Shown one piece after another: positions 18,332 to 25,960 of a stretch of 25,960 bases of DNA (the stretch's first letter is position 1; every line of letters starts with the position of its first letter). Source of the DNA: Chara braunii (Eukaryota > Streptophyta > Charophyceae > Charales > Characeae); contig BFEA01000762.1 in NCBI GenBank assembly GCA_003427395.1, forward strand, positions 552,167 through 578,126, read 5' to 3'. The notes under the pieces were generated by a model. That model was given only the letters and a program-made list of their open reading frames with translations. It was not told the DNA's origin and did not search any database. The translations under genes and the position numbers were made by a program.

Positions 18332-19197
18332 GGGCCTCACCACACCACTCTTGAATCTCGAAAATTCGAGAGTTGGGCACCGCCACACAGCCTCGCGAAA
18401 AAAAAAAACGGCGGATCTCTTCCAGAGGTGTCAAAAGGCCGGTTTCGAGGGCCTTCTCTAAAAGATGTTTTCGCCCAGCCTGCAGATTCAGGTTTTTTGT
18501 GATACCACCCAGCGGTGCTCGAGTTCGTGGTCCATTTCGAGAGCTGTCAGGCCAATTTTCTTATGGCTGTGACATCGTTTGGACGGTAGTGCGCCAAGGG
18601 CGAATCGCGCAATCTCGAAAGCAACTCTCAAAAACGCACCTTCTTCGAGAGGCGGTTGGCCCATGGTGGGACCACGGCCTCCGCCAGCAGGCGCATACTA
18701 CTGTCTTCCCCCGAACACAGCCGCACCCTGATAACGAATGTATACAAGCCATCTTTGCGGTTCGGTGCAGCAGAAATGAGGAAGCCTTCTGCCCAGCAAC
18801 GGTCACTTGTGCGCCACGAGTGACAAACCGTCCTACACCTAAGTAGAGGATTTCTGCATTTGGATGAGCACCGGCGCTTCGTTCAGCGGGTCCATCCACC
18901 GCTGCTCCCATGGGCCTCCCCCCGTTCCCCAGACACTCTGCCAGCCATTCATGGACCAGGGACACGACACGGAACAGGCCCAAACCTGCGGAAGGTACCG
19001 GACATGCATCCAAATCGAGAGTCGGCTCTGCCACATAGGACTACCGAATCGGGCCGCGGAGAGCATCCACGTTCGAGAGGAAAAATATCGAGTGTGCTAT
19101 ATGGCGAAGGGCACTTTCCTCCCGAAAACCGCCCTCTCGAAAAGTTCTGACAACCCTCGGATTTTTTCGAGATTCGAGACTGGTGTGGTGAGGCCCA
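18332..19197. mobile_element. TIR element D inserted in LINE, TSD AGT
   Basis: The left end GGGCCTCACCACACCACTCT and the right-end reverse complement GGGCCTCACCACACCAGTCT continue as TCGAATCTCGAAAA-like sequence. AGT flanks both sides (18329-18331 and 19198-19200). It is 866 bp and contains many TCGAGAG-like subterminal motifs plus a partial 109-bp element. Open frames inside show no transposase motif. Confidence 0.85.
18699..18770. mobile_element. 109-bp foldback element, copy 6, truncated
   Basis: TACTGTCTTCCCCCGAACAC is followed by GCACCCTGATAACGAATG and TATACAAGCCATCTTTGCGG, matching the left two thirds of copy 3. The right arm is missing. It lies inside element D. Confidence 0.7.
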
Positions 19198-19310
19198 GTG
19201 CCTGAGGAGGGCAATTCAGGCAGACTGGCGTCAAAATGTGGCGACGGTTGACAACAAATTAGGTGGTCAACGGTGGTTTTGGAAAACATGGGGCTTGGAT
19301 ACGTCTGTCC

Positions 19311-19660
19311 CTTGCTATCATTGGAGAAGAAGGTACATTAGAGCTGGGTGCATGGCTTTTTATTGGGTGAATGAGTAGTTACCTGGGCACTCGGTTCTTG
19401 GTCACAGGAGACAAGCGGAGGGATGGTCTGCGGAGGGAATGCTATTGGCAGTTTAGGGTGGAGGAGCTACATATCCCCATCCATCCCTTGCTATCATTGG
19501 AGCGGAAGGTACGTTAGAGCTGGGTGCATGGCTTTTTAGTGGGTGAATGGGTAGGTACCTGGGCATTCGGTTCTTGGTCACAAGAGACAGGCGGAGGGAT
19601 GGCCTGTGGAGGGAGTACTATTGGCAGTTTAGGGTGCCACTGGACGAGCTACATATCGCT
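19311..19660 (+). repeat. Tandem duplication, period 176 bp
   Basis: CTTGCTATCATTGGAG at 19311 returns at 19487. Both units share GTTAGAGCTGGGTGCATGGC or the equivalent with ATTAG, GGTTCTTGGTCACA and CTATTGGCAGTTTAGGGTG, with scattered substitutions. The first unit is continuous with the LINE frame above. Confidence 0.88.
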
Positions 19661-20000
19661 GCAATAGGCGATCTGTAACTTTGGGTGTAGCGAGTGGTAT
19701 GTAAAGGGGGGTGGAGGTTTAGGAGACTGGTTTAGCACGTGGTAAACCACCAGGTGGACGAATTGGCCTGCTGTGCGGTGCCGGGACGAATACCCTTTCA
19801 ACTTTGAAGGGTATTTGACAATATGCGTATTGTTTTGCGTCGCGCACAAGACACATTTTTATATATTTGAGAGAGTAGCACATCTTGCGTGGCCCACAAC
19901 CGAATCTCAGAAGTCGGAATGGCAAGCGTGGGTATGGTCAGATCAGAAAGTGTGTGAGCGTGCACTTTCGGGGCACGTGCTGATTTAGCTAGACGTCTGG
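19661..20000. other. No gene recognised
   Basis: Mixed sequence between the LINE-derived duplication and the mitochondrial-type segment. No domain or RNA gene seen. The exact boundary with mitochondrial-type DNA is not visible. Confidence 0.5.
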
Positions 20001-20351
20001 TTGACTAGCGAACAAGTGTGCGGTAGTCTTAAACTAGAACTTGCACAGTATCGTTAAGTAGCTCCTTTTACTCAATTTGGCTCAGATATTGATGATGCCA
20101 CTTAATCTTTATTGAACAATGGCACGAGACTGACAGAAGGGTTGAAACAACCACAATATAGTCCAATCTCGATTGAAAAGCAAGTTGTTATTATTTATGC
20201 GGTCGTTGAAGGTTATTTAAATCAAATTTTGATTTCTTAAATTCTTAAATACGAATAAGAGTTGTTGAAATCAATCGAACAAATTGATAGACAACTGACT
20301 AACTTTTGTTAAGAATTTACTCAAAGTTTTTTAGCAACACACTCGATTTAG
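20001..20351 (+). pseudogene. atp1: Mitochondrial ATP synthase alpha subunit, C-terminal part
   Basis: One continuous plus-strand frame of 117 codons reads as the end of mitochondrial-type atp1: [43 protein letters not shown] and [16 protein letters not shown]. Alpha subunits of the F1 ATPase carry the regulatory sites of the enzyme on the matrix side of the inner membrane, and the C-terminal domain is what remains here. Five internal TAA codons interrupt the frame (after QYR, DDAT, ILIS, KYE and NFC), with no frameshift. At several of them homologues carry Gln, and at the first usually Glu. The frame ends with TAG at 20349-20351. The YREVAAF-type sequence separates it from chloroplast atpA. 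It lies next to nuclear-type repeats, so a nuclear copy of mtDNA is the simplest reading. Confidence 0.85.
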
Positions 20352-20439
20352 TTCAACATTTTTTTATATCTTTGTGACTGCTTTGGGTGGGGTAGCGTTG
20401 AAAAACGAACCCCGCCAGGGGAAATGTCAACTGGTTCAA

Positions 20440-20513
20440 GGCATAAAAGTTTATTATGTTAGAACAACGGACTCATAATTCGCATGTCGGGGGGTCCGAA
20501 TCCCTTTTCCGTC
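20440..20513 (+). tRNA. tRNA with CAT anticodon, worn (Met or Ile type)
   Basis: Cloverleaf-like: the anticodon arm ACGGA-CTCATAA-TTCGC gives CAT, and the T arm GGGGG-TCCGAAT-CCCTT is complete. A D-loop TATTATGTTA lies between GTT and GAAC. Acceptor pairing GGCATAA with TTCCGTC is only about five of seven, so it is probably a pseudogene. It lies between mitochondrial-type atp1 and trnW. Confidence 0.6.
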
Positions 20514-20674
20514 AGTCGTTTATCTATGCTTTCTTCAAGCTTGTATGTACTAATACAATGCGGTTGAATTTTTCTATTATGAAATTAAATTAAATTAAAT
20601 TTAATTTAATTGAATTGAATCCATTGAAAAGTTTGCTTTGATATAGGTAGGAACATTAATTATAATTAGATTAC

Positions 20675-20746
20675 AGGACAGAAAAAATTTAAATCCTTAA
20701 CCTTTGGTTTTGGAGACCATTGTTCTACTATTAAAACTATTATCCT
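20675..20746 (-). tRNA. trnW: Mitochondrial-type tRNA-Trp(CCA)
   Basis: Minus strand, 72 nt: acceptor AGGATAA pairs with CTGTCCT (five Watson-Crick pairs, one wobble, one mismatch). The anticodon arm TGGTCTCCAAAACCA carries CCA. The D and T arms are AT-rich and weak. It is an organellar-type tRNA, possibly a decayed copy, between atp1 and cob. Confidence 0.7.
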
Positions 20747-20760
20747 TACAAAACAAAGTG

Positions 20761-21744
20761 TGATTGGTTTATGGAGTTTGCACCTATTTATGTGTATTTG
20801 GTCATTAGTTTATACGCCTCATGTAGATTTAACTTTCTACAGTGTATAACATAATATGAGATATGTTCAAGGAGGCTGGCTACTTCGAAATATGCAGACC
20901 AATGGAGCAAGTATATGGGCGACCGTTAGGTTATTTTAAGTTTATTACGAAAGACTCTAACAAGAAGAAAGAGTCTATGCAATCAATTATGCACTCTTGA
21001 CATTCAGCTTATTGCGAATTCGACAGGATACGAGCATGTCAGAAAATGACAAGTGAGGGGATATCGATCACTAGCACAAACTACCCAAGATGCTTGTTCG
21101 AGTTCACTATTGTTTCACGAGGTGAACTTGATTATGGTAAATCAAAGCATTTTTTGGAATTGCTCAACCCCCCAGGCAATAGATAGCGCACGATTGTACG
21201 CTGAGGTGCCTCTAACCGGGTAGTGGATGCTTACCTTGGTCTGAATTGAAGGGGGCAGATTACCTAATTAATTGGGGATAGGTGGTGAAACGACATCTCG
21301 TTACAATACAACAGTTAGATAATACCGATGAAGCCCACTAATAAAGGTGGATCGCAGAGGATTCGTAGTATCCACAATGTAATTTTAAATGAATTGAATG
21401 AATAATTTCATGATTGAATGAATAATTTCATTTATTTAATTGAATTCGGAAGGGATCTAAGAAAGTGTCTGATAATAAGGTTATATTCGCTATCGCCCAC
21501 TTCGTTGAGAAAGGGGTCTATATCCAGAATATCTACCGTACGATAGGTGACTATCTCGTACGGTTCAAAGAGGACTCAAGAACTCACCAGGGGTGTGAAA
21601 GTTTCACTCTATTCTTTATTATGGTTTATTTTTATATTTTTCGTGGTCTTTATTATAAGAGTTATGTTAGTCCACGAGAATTAATATGGTGTCTTTGAGT
21701 GGTCATTCTATTATTAAACAACCTTTATTGGGTATGTGTCACCT
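20761..21744 (+). pseudogene. cob: Mitochondrial cytochrome b, partial, split by an intron
   Basis: Exon 1 (to 20916) reads YTPHVDLTFYSV, then VQGGWLL and NGAS. Exon 2 (from 21613) reads FFIMVYFYIFRGLYYKSYVS and PRELIWCL, then VVILLL and TTFIGYV. These are helices B and C of cytochrome b, the haem-binding subunit of complex III. The conserved SVEH has TAA in place of Glu, and the Gly after WCL is TGA. Upstream of YTPH the match is weak (WFMEFAPIYVYLVI) and some codons are missing. A small deletion shifts the frame before TTFIGYV. The rest of the gene is not seen, perhaps because of another intron. A nuclear mtDNA copy is likely. Confidence 0.85.
20917..21612 (+). other. Group II intron in cob
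   Basis: The intron starts GGGCGAC (consensus GTGYGAC) and ends in AT, fitting the group II AY end. These boundaries rejoin the codons as ATA TTC in NGAS-IFFIMV. Domain V at 21532-21567 is a textbook hairpin: CCGTACGATAG, GTGA tetraloop, CTATCTCGTACGG, including the 2-nt bulge. The base of the stem has CTAC where GAGC carries the catalytic triad, so activity is doubtful. It is about 696 bp, and no intron-encoded protein is visible. Confidence 0.8.
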
Positions 21745-22080
21745 CACACGACCGTGCAAAGTATTTTGATTAGTATCGCCTTGCACACTGAGTGGGCGAG
21801 CGCAGAGACTAGCATTGTCATGGCCAACACCAAGGTCGACCATAAGTGTCGTAACTAGAGAGGAGCCACATTTTGACTACCCTAACGCAGTGCCTAAGTC
21901 GGTACAAATGTGAAGTGCGTTGGGTGCCTAGGTTGGTTGCATCTTGGTCAGCAGTAGGAACCACCAATGACTTTAGTTAAGTCAAAGTCCGGGTTTTTCG
22001 ACGTCGAGGTGGTGAGAGTATGACCTTTTGAGGGTGTAGTCGAGAGGGGGGAGCCGAAATTATGACGGCGGTATAAATTT
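21745..22080 (+). other. Possible start of a second cob intron
   Basis: Right after GYVSP the cob frame is lost and CACACGACCGTGCAAAG follows, which resembles a worn group II 5' end (GTGYGACCGTGCAAAG). The sequence to about 22080 is non-coding. No domain V or downstream exon is visible, so the mitochondrial-type segment may simply end in this stretch. Confidence 0.35.
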
Positions 22081-22426
22081 GGTTATTTGTGTAGCGGCCG
22101 TGGGTAAAAATGGCCCCTCAAAGCGGCAGGGGCAGAATGTCGTGCGCGAGGAAGTGCCTGGTGGACCATGGTTCAACCTTTGATATAGTTTGACATGCCT
22201 AGGCCCAAGGCGAATACACTTCATAACGAAGTCCTCATCTACTACAACTAGCCATGGACCTAACACTATAGGTTACGACATCTAATTGACAAGTTGTGGA
22301 TAACGGGATTACCAACGACGATGGATCTGCGGAGCATGATTGAAGGAAGCCAAGGGGTTGAGGCCCGACTGGTCGGGGGTACCAGTAGGTTCCCCTATTT
22401 CTCCGCCTCGTCCGTTTTTTCTTTCA

Positions 22427-22429
<3 letters not shown>
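22081..22429. other. No gene recognised
   Basis: Mixed sequence without a recognisable frame, RNA gene or repeat family. Confidence 0.5.

Positions 22430-22430
<1 letters not shown>

Positions 22431-22463
<33 letters not shown>
22431..22463. repeat. Poly(T) tract
   Basis: Thirty-three consecutive T. It could be the tail of a minus-strand retroelement. It is followed 34 bases later by a plus-strand SINE copy. Confidence 0.95.
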
Positions 22464-22464
<1 letters not shown>

Positions 22465-22497
22465 ACTGGGCCCGATACTAGTTCTGAGGTGGGCAAT

Positions 22498-22580
22498 GGG
22501 CTTGGCTTAGTTGGTACACCCATGAACTGTTGAAATACAGACCCGAGCTCGAGCTCCATCGGGAGCAGACGAGTAAAATA
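22498..22580 (+). mobile_element. tRNA-derived SINE copy
   Basis: GGGCTTGGCTTAGTTGGTAC (A box) is followed by ACCCATGAACTGTTGAAATA, CAGACCCGAGCTCGAGCTCC (B-box region) and GCAGACGAGTAAAAT. This is the same order as the minus-strand copy at 11431-11527, including the non-tRNA tail. Confidence 0.72.
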
Positions 22581-23179
22581 TTGCAATATGAGCTAAATAG
22601 GACTGGTAAGTCAGATAATAACACACGTTGTGGTCTACGGCCCGGTCCAACAGGATATTGGTTAACACATAGGGAAGATTAGCGTGATTTTTTGGCGCCG
22701 TTATTATTATTAGATGAATACCATACGAGATTGCAGACAAATTCATTGAGAGTTGGTATCTAGAGTTCGGTCGCGGGCCTGTTCAACTTTGGAACGGTCG
22801 AGAACTTGGCCCGCGGGTATTGGATTGCAATAGGTAGGTATATAGCCCAAGGTCCGTTGCTCGATGGGGGACGGGTGAAGAGCGGTCACTGTATATCGAG
22901 CATGTTGTTGTGGGAGCACAACGCTAAGCTGAAGAATAAGAAGGAGGGAAGGGGAAACTCCCCTTGATGGTCTCGCTCGCCCTTGTGTGCATCCAGACAC
23001 TCGTCATAATCTTTACCGTGACCATCCTTGTTTGTCCCGTTCGTAAGTGGTGGTGCTGCTCGTTGCGGTGCTCGTCCCAACGAGCGCCATCTTGGGTTGT
23101 TACTTTAATTTTAGTGTTGCACGGCGTATGATCCCGGTTGAGCTCAATGTGGCAGGTGTAGTCCCTTGTATTGCTGACT
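22581..23179. other. No gene recognised
   Basis: A possible LTR primer-binding-like string, TTGGTATCTAGAG, lies at 22753. A GGCCTG/CGCGGG-rich segment follows. Minus-strand frames exist here but carry no motif I can name. Confidence 0.4.
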
Positions 23180-23700
23180 TCGACGCCCGCGATACTCGAT
23201 GTGAAGGTTATCTCGGTGAAGGCGTGCATCTTCCCACATCTAAGGGAAGGTTCATTCTCATATGGCACATTTGAAGAATCGTGCAATGGGTTCAATATCG
23301 GAGGAGACGTTTCCATGATCTTCGGATCAATAATCTCTCGACTTGCTCCACATCCATCGGACTTTCTGTCCACAACGGTAAGCAGACATACTCGTGTACT
23401 CCGAACTTTCCCACCCATGAGTATAGCTTACGTTGCCGCCTTTAATCAGGCTTCCTAACGGATCGCACATGCTCTCTCCACCTCGTGTGTATGCCGCGCA
23501 CCGTCTTGAAGTTCCCAATGTAGAAATGTCTGCACCAAGGAGAAAGTCAAATGTAGACACACACCTTGATCGCCTCGTCATCAATAAACGTGTTGCCTTG
23601 TAAAAGCCCGAGAATTTGCTTCTCCCACTTTATTTGTCCTCCAAGTAGCGATTCTGAACGCACAGTTGATAGTTCGACATTCACGCCAACTCCCGCCCTT
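23180..23700 (-). pseudogene. Possible GIY-YIG-like nuclease remnant
   Basis: One minus-strand frame, broken by stops, reads EAIKVCVYI, then FYIGNFKTVRGIHTRWREH, KLYSWVGKFGVHEYVCLPL and MDVEQVERLLIRRSWKRLL. The order YIG, R-x-R-W-x-E-H, a KLY-x-W-x-x-K-x-G-V-H block and an E-x-x-L-I-R-R-x-K end resembles GIY-YIG nuclease domains such as those in Penelope-like elements. Several stops and probably frameshifts rule out function. No reverse transcriptase is seen nearby. The identification is by motif only. Confidence 0.35.
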
Positions 23701-23790
23701 TATGAGCTCCGCAAGAATCAGGCTGCATCTTACCACCAGGTTCTACTGTACCTCAATTGACAGGCATGTAACCGAAGGACTAAACGGCTG

Positions 23791-24915
23791 CTAATTGGCC
23801 AAAGGTTCCACGTCGTGCGATAATACGTCATTCAAGTTATCCTCGTCATCCTTTTCAGGTTCTTCGGATAATTCGCTCACCTTGCCTTCTTCTGCATCAT
23901 CAGCAATGGATTCAAAAATTTCATGGTCACCTTCCCGATACTTCGTCTGCGCCCCCTCTCCACTTTCTTCGGGCTCCGCCATATCTTCCGTGACAGTAAC
24001 AATGACCCCCAGAATCTTCCTAAGGGCCACGCGTGCTTGCGGCATGCCCCTATACTTGATGCTGATTTTTGCACACACCTGCTTGAGGTCCCCCATCTGT
24101 AAGCTTTGCAACATGTTTGCTGAAATCTGCTTCCCTTCGAGAATCCTCCGCCTGATTGTTGATCAAACGATCCTCTGGCGAGTGTCATTTTGCCTTATCT
24201 TTGCCTTCTTTGCTCAGCTTCGGCCTGGGGCCATCTTTCCCGACGTCGCCCTTTTTGATGGAGTCCGGTGTTCGACAGGCTGTTTCATCCGTGGTGAGAT
24301 AAACTACCTCGCAGCAGGTGACTTGAGTTCATTAACTGTACTACACAAAGTTGCTAAATCGAAGCGAATCTGCCTCATTTCCTCCAACTGTCGCTTGAGA
24401 TTCTCGGCCTCTGCTATTGCTTTGTACTTCTTGCCCTCCTCGCGCTTACGTTTCTCTGCCGAGGCGATGCTCCTTAGAACTGATGAGGCTTGCTTCACGT
24501 TCGCCTCTGCAACTACCTTTTGTACAACCTCCTCCAGCTGCGCAATACTGACGCTTGACGCAGGTTGTTTCTCCTTCACATCTCTTGCATCCTCATAAAA
24601 CTTATCGACCTTCTTCCTTAGTCGATCCAGTCCCCTTGTGAGTGCATACATCTCGTCACACAACTCAATGGTGAACCAAACCTTGTTTCTCGGGGTTGGT
24701 TTGTAGTACGGAGAGTGATACCTGCGATCATCCCGTTTTCTCAACATGCGCCTTCTACGTCGATCCGAAGAAGATGTCGATCTCGAGTGATGCTTCTCCC
24801 TCCTCTTGTCCGATGACCTCTCATTCGATCGATCAATACGTCTCCCTGGTGATCTTCCTCTCCTTGAATCCTCCTTCCTCCTTCTCGGCGATCTACGTGA
24901 TCGTGACCTGCCCAT
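23791..24915 (-). CDS. RS-rich, coiled-coil protein with acidic C-terminus (two exons)
   Basis: I do not recognise a named family. Exon 1 (24915-24308) starts MGRSRSRRSPRRRKEDSRRG and is an Arg/Ser-rich stretch to about residue 65. After it come the motif VWFTIELCDEMYALTRGLDR and a long Lys/Glu/Ala-rich coiled coil (about 95-200). A donor AG|GTAGTT at 24307 and an acceptor ATCAG|GCGG ending at 24152 remove 156 bases and rejoin the frame in phase. Exon 2 (24151-23791) then encodes KISIKYRGMPQARVALRKIL and an acidic tail ending EPLAN. The predicted protein has 322 residues. RS regions usually direct nuclear-speckle localisation or RNA-linked contacts, but its role is unknown. The 24151 exon lies just upstream of a GIY-YIG-like remnant on the same strand, so a retroelement-encoded protein is an alternative to a host gene. 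There is no transcript evidence. Confidence 0.55.
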
Positions 24916-25240
24916 CGCACAACTCGGAGTAGTCTTGGTTAGTGAGAATCGTGATGCACCTCCTCACAACAAGCAAAAATAACATCGTAAGCAAATTGAT
25001 ATTGGATCCTCCAATTTTTCACGTCACTCCTGTTAATGATTATGCTTTTAACATTTTATAATAGTCTATATCGCTCTAACTTTCGCCCAATAACAATGTC
25101 GCCATCGATCGCCCCGCCAAATAAAATCAGTCAATAAAATAAACAATCAATGAAAAACCAATAAATCAATAACTCAATATATAAATCATAAAGGTAACAG
25201 ACTAAAGAATCATCACAGCATGCATTGGTACGTTAAATGA
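24916..25240. other. AT-rich upstream region
   Basis: AT-rich DNA 5' of the RS-rich gene, with CAATAAA-like repeats near 25120-25170. It presumably contains the promoter, but no specific element can be picked. Confidence 0.45.
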
Positions 25241-25430
25241 CTATGTTGCCACACCAGTATATAATGTAAGTGAGAAGCTACTCTGAATAAACAAGCGTGC
25301 CTTGAAACCGTCGATTGACGTTAGCCAGTGAATCTCCGAAAAAACCTCCTCACGCGTAAGTATAAGGTGACGGTCACGTAGAACTTTTATACGATCTCCA
25401 ACTACCGCAGCTCTGCATAACATGAACATA
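25241..25430 (-). other. Possible isolated exon, product unknown
   Basis: On the minus strand a pyrimidine-rich tract ends in GTTATGCAG at about 25414, which looks like a 3' splice site. An open frame follows, AAVVGDRIKVLRDRHLILTR then EEVFSEIHWLTSIDGFKARL, to a stop at 25241. Composition is protein-like compared with its surroundings. No family recognised, and no neighbouring exons are identified. Confidence 0.3.
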
Positions 25431-25960
25431 ATAAAAGAAAAGCAAGTCAAACTTATATTTCTGATGAAAAAAAATACATATTTTCGACCACTTTCTGAGA
25501 GAAAAGGCAAAAAATCAAACAAACAGTCGAGCGATCCTCAAGATGTGGAGAAAAAAATTTCCTTGCAAAGATCCTGTTATAGGACTATAAGTCATTCTCA
25601 ATGGACTTGCAGAAAAGATAAGCTCCAATAAAACAAACTCAAAAGTTGTAAAAAAACAGTTTTGGTATTTTGGCATATAGGACCTATATGTCGTTTTCAA
25701 CATTTATAGACTCTATAAAGCAATTTTGAAGTTAACAGTAAAATCTTTGTCAAAAAATATATGTTATGTAAAATAATAACACAAACAACTTTTGTCTCGG
25801 AGACATCTTCAAATTCTTAGTCAAACGCAAGTTAAAAATAAAAAACCTTATGAAAAAAAATAAAAATAACATTAAAAAAAAAAGGAAGTTTGCCCACAGA
25901 TGGGATAATATGTTATGGTGAACGTATTAAGTACTATTAAGTAGTATTAACAAACAAGAT
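25431..25960. other. AT-rich DNA, no gene recognised
   Basis: Strongly AT-rich with A runs. Short frames only, none with recognisable motifs. Confidence 0.6.

Larger units (their letters stand above)
18290..19380 (+). pseudogene. Further LINE ORF2 C-terminal fragment, interrupted by element D
   Basis: The plus strand reads EWTNKQIRNSVKQ up to 18331, and after element D (18332-19197) continues CLRRAIQADWRQNV and WFWKTWGLD. These match IKAHLRPCIWSDWHRN and WFWKTWGYKG in the copy at 16590-16942, so both are from one family. Removing D and one AGT rejoins the frame. The frame ends in a TAG near 19376. Nothing upstream of 18290 is recognisable as LINE. Confidence 0.7.

Noticed and set aside
20352-20439. 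Another tRNA or rRNA piece between atp1 and the CAT tRNA
   Set aside because: GGTTCAAGGC and a GC-rich hairpin are present, but no cloverleaf or known rRNA segment could be made out.
22753-22766. LTR primer-binding site for initiator tRNA-Met
   Set aside because: TTGGTATCTAGAG resembles TGGTATCAGAG but needs an inserted base. No LTR pair or plus-strand gag/pol is seen.

Overview
The window looks like repeat-rich nuclear DNA from a plant-lineage eukaryote. The evidence is plant-type U6 snRNA copies, a calmodulin-like gene, LINEs with EEP endonuclease, reverse transcriptase and zf-RVT domains, and a mitochondrial-type segment whose cob carries a group II intron. A charophyte alga or early land plant fits, but the sequence does not fix the species. 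Short N runs and long microsatellites suggest a draft assembly.

Layout. 1-5346: decayed LINE on the minus strand (3' region, ORF2 with five in-frame stops, end of ORF1). 5346-6001: scrambled LINE pieces joined to a U6 snRNA copy. 6000-11900: low-complexity DNA holding four full-length copies of a 109-bp TA-flanked foldback element, tRNA-like SINE copies, a second U6-like fragment and tandem duplications. 12175-13060: decayed tandem copies of the last part of a calmodulin gene. 13157-13612: intact calmodulin-like gene (minus). 14280-14484: hammerhead-ribozyme-like core (minus) beside a foldback. 15091-19660: a second LINE family interrupted by TIR elements that share a GGGNCTC terminus and 3-bp target duplications; in two cases the LINE frame closes again when the element and one duplication are removed in silico. 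20001-21744, perhaps to about 22000: mitochondrial-type DNA with the end of atp1, a CAT-anticodon tRNA, tRNA-Trp(CCA) and cob split by a group II intron. 22430-25960: SINE copy, a possible GIY-YIG-like remnant, a two-exon RS-rich/coiled-coil gene (minus) and AT-rich DNA.

Only two genes look potentially functional: the calmodulin-like gene and the RS-rich gene. The rest is mostly a record of mobile elements nesting in one another. The best candidates for undescribed biology are the GGGNCTC element group, the fixed-length 109-bp family, the tandem calmodulin 3'-end array and the stop-rich but indel-free atp1 segment.
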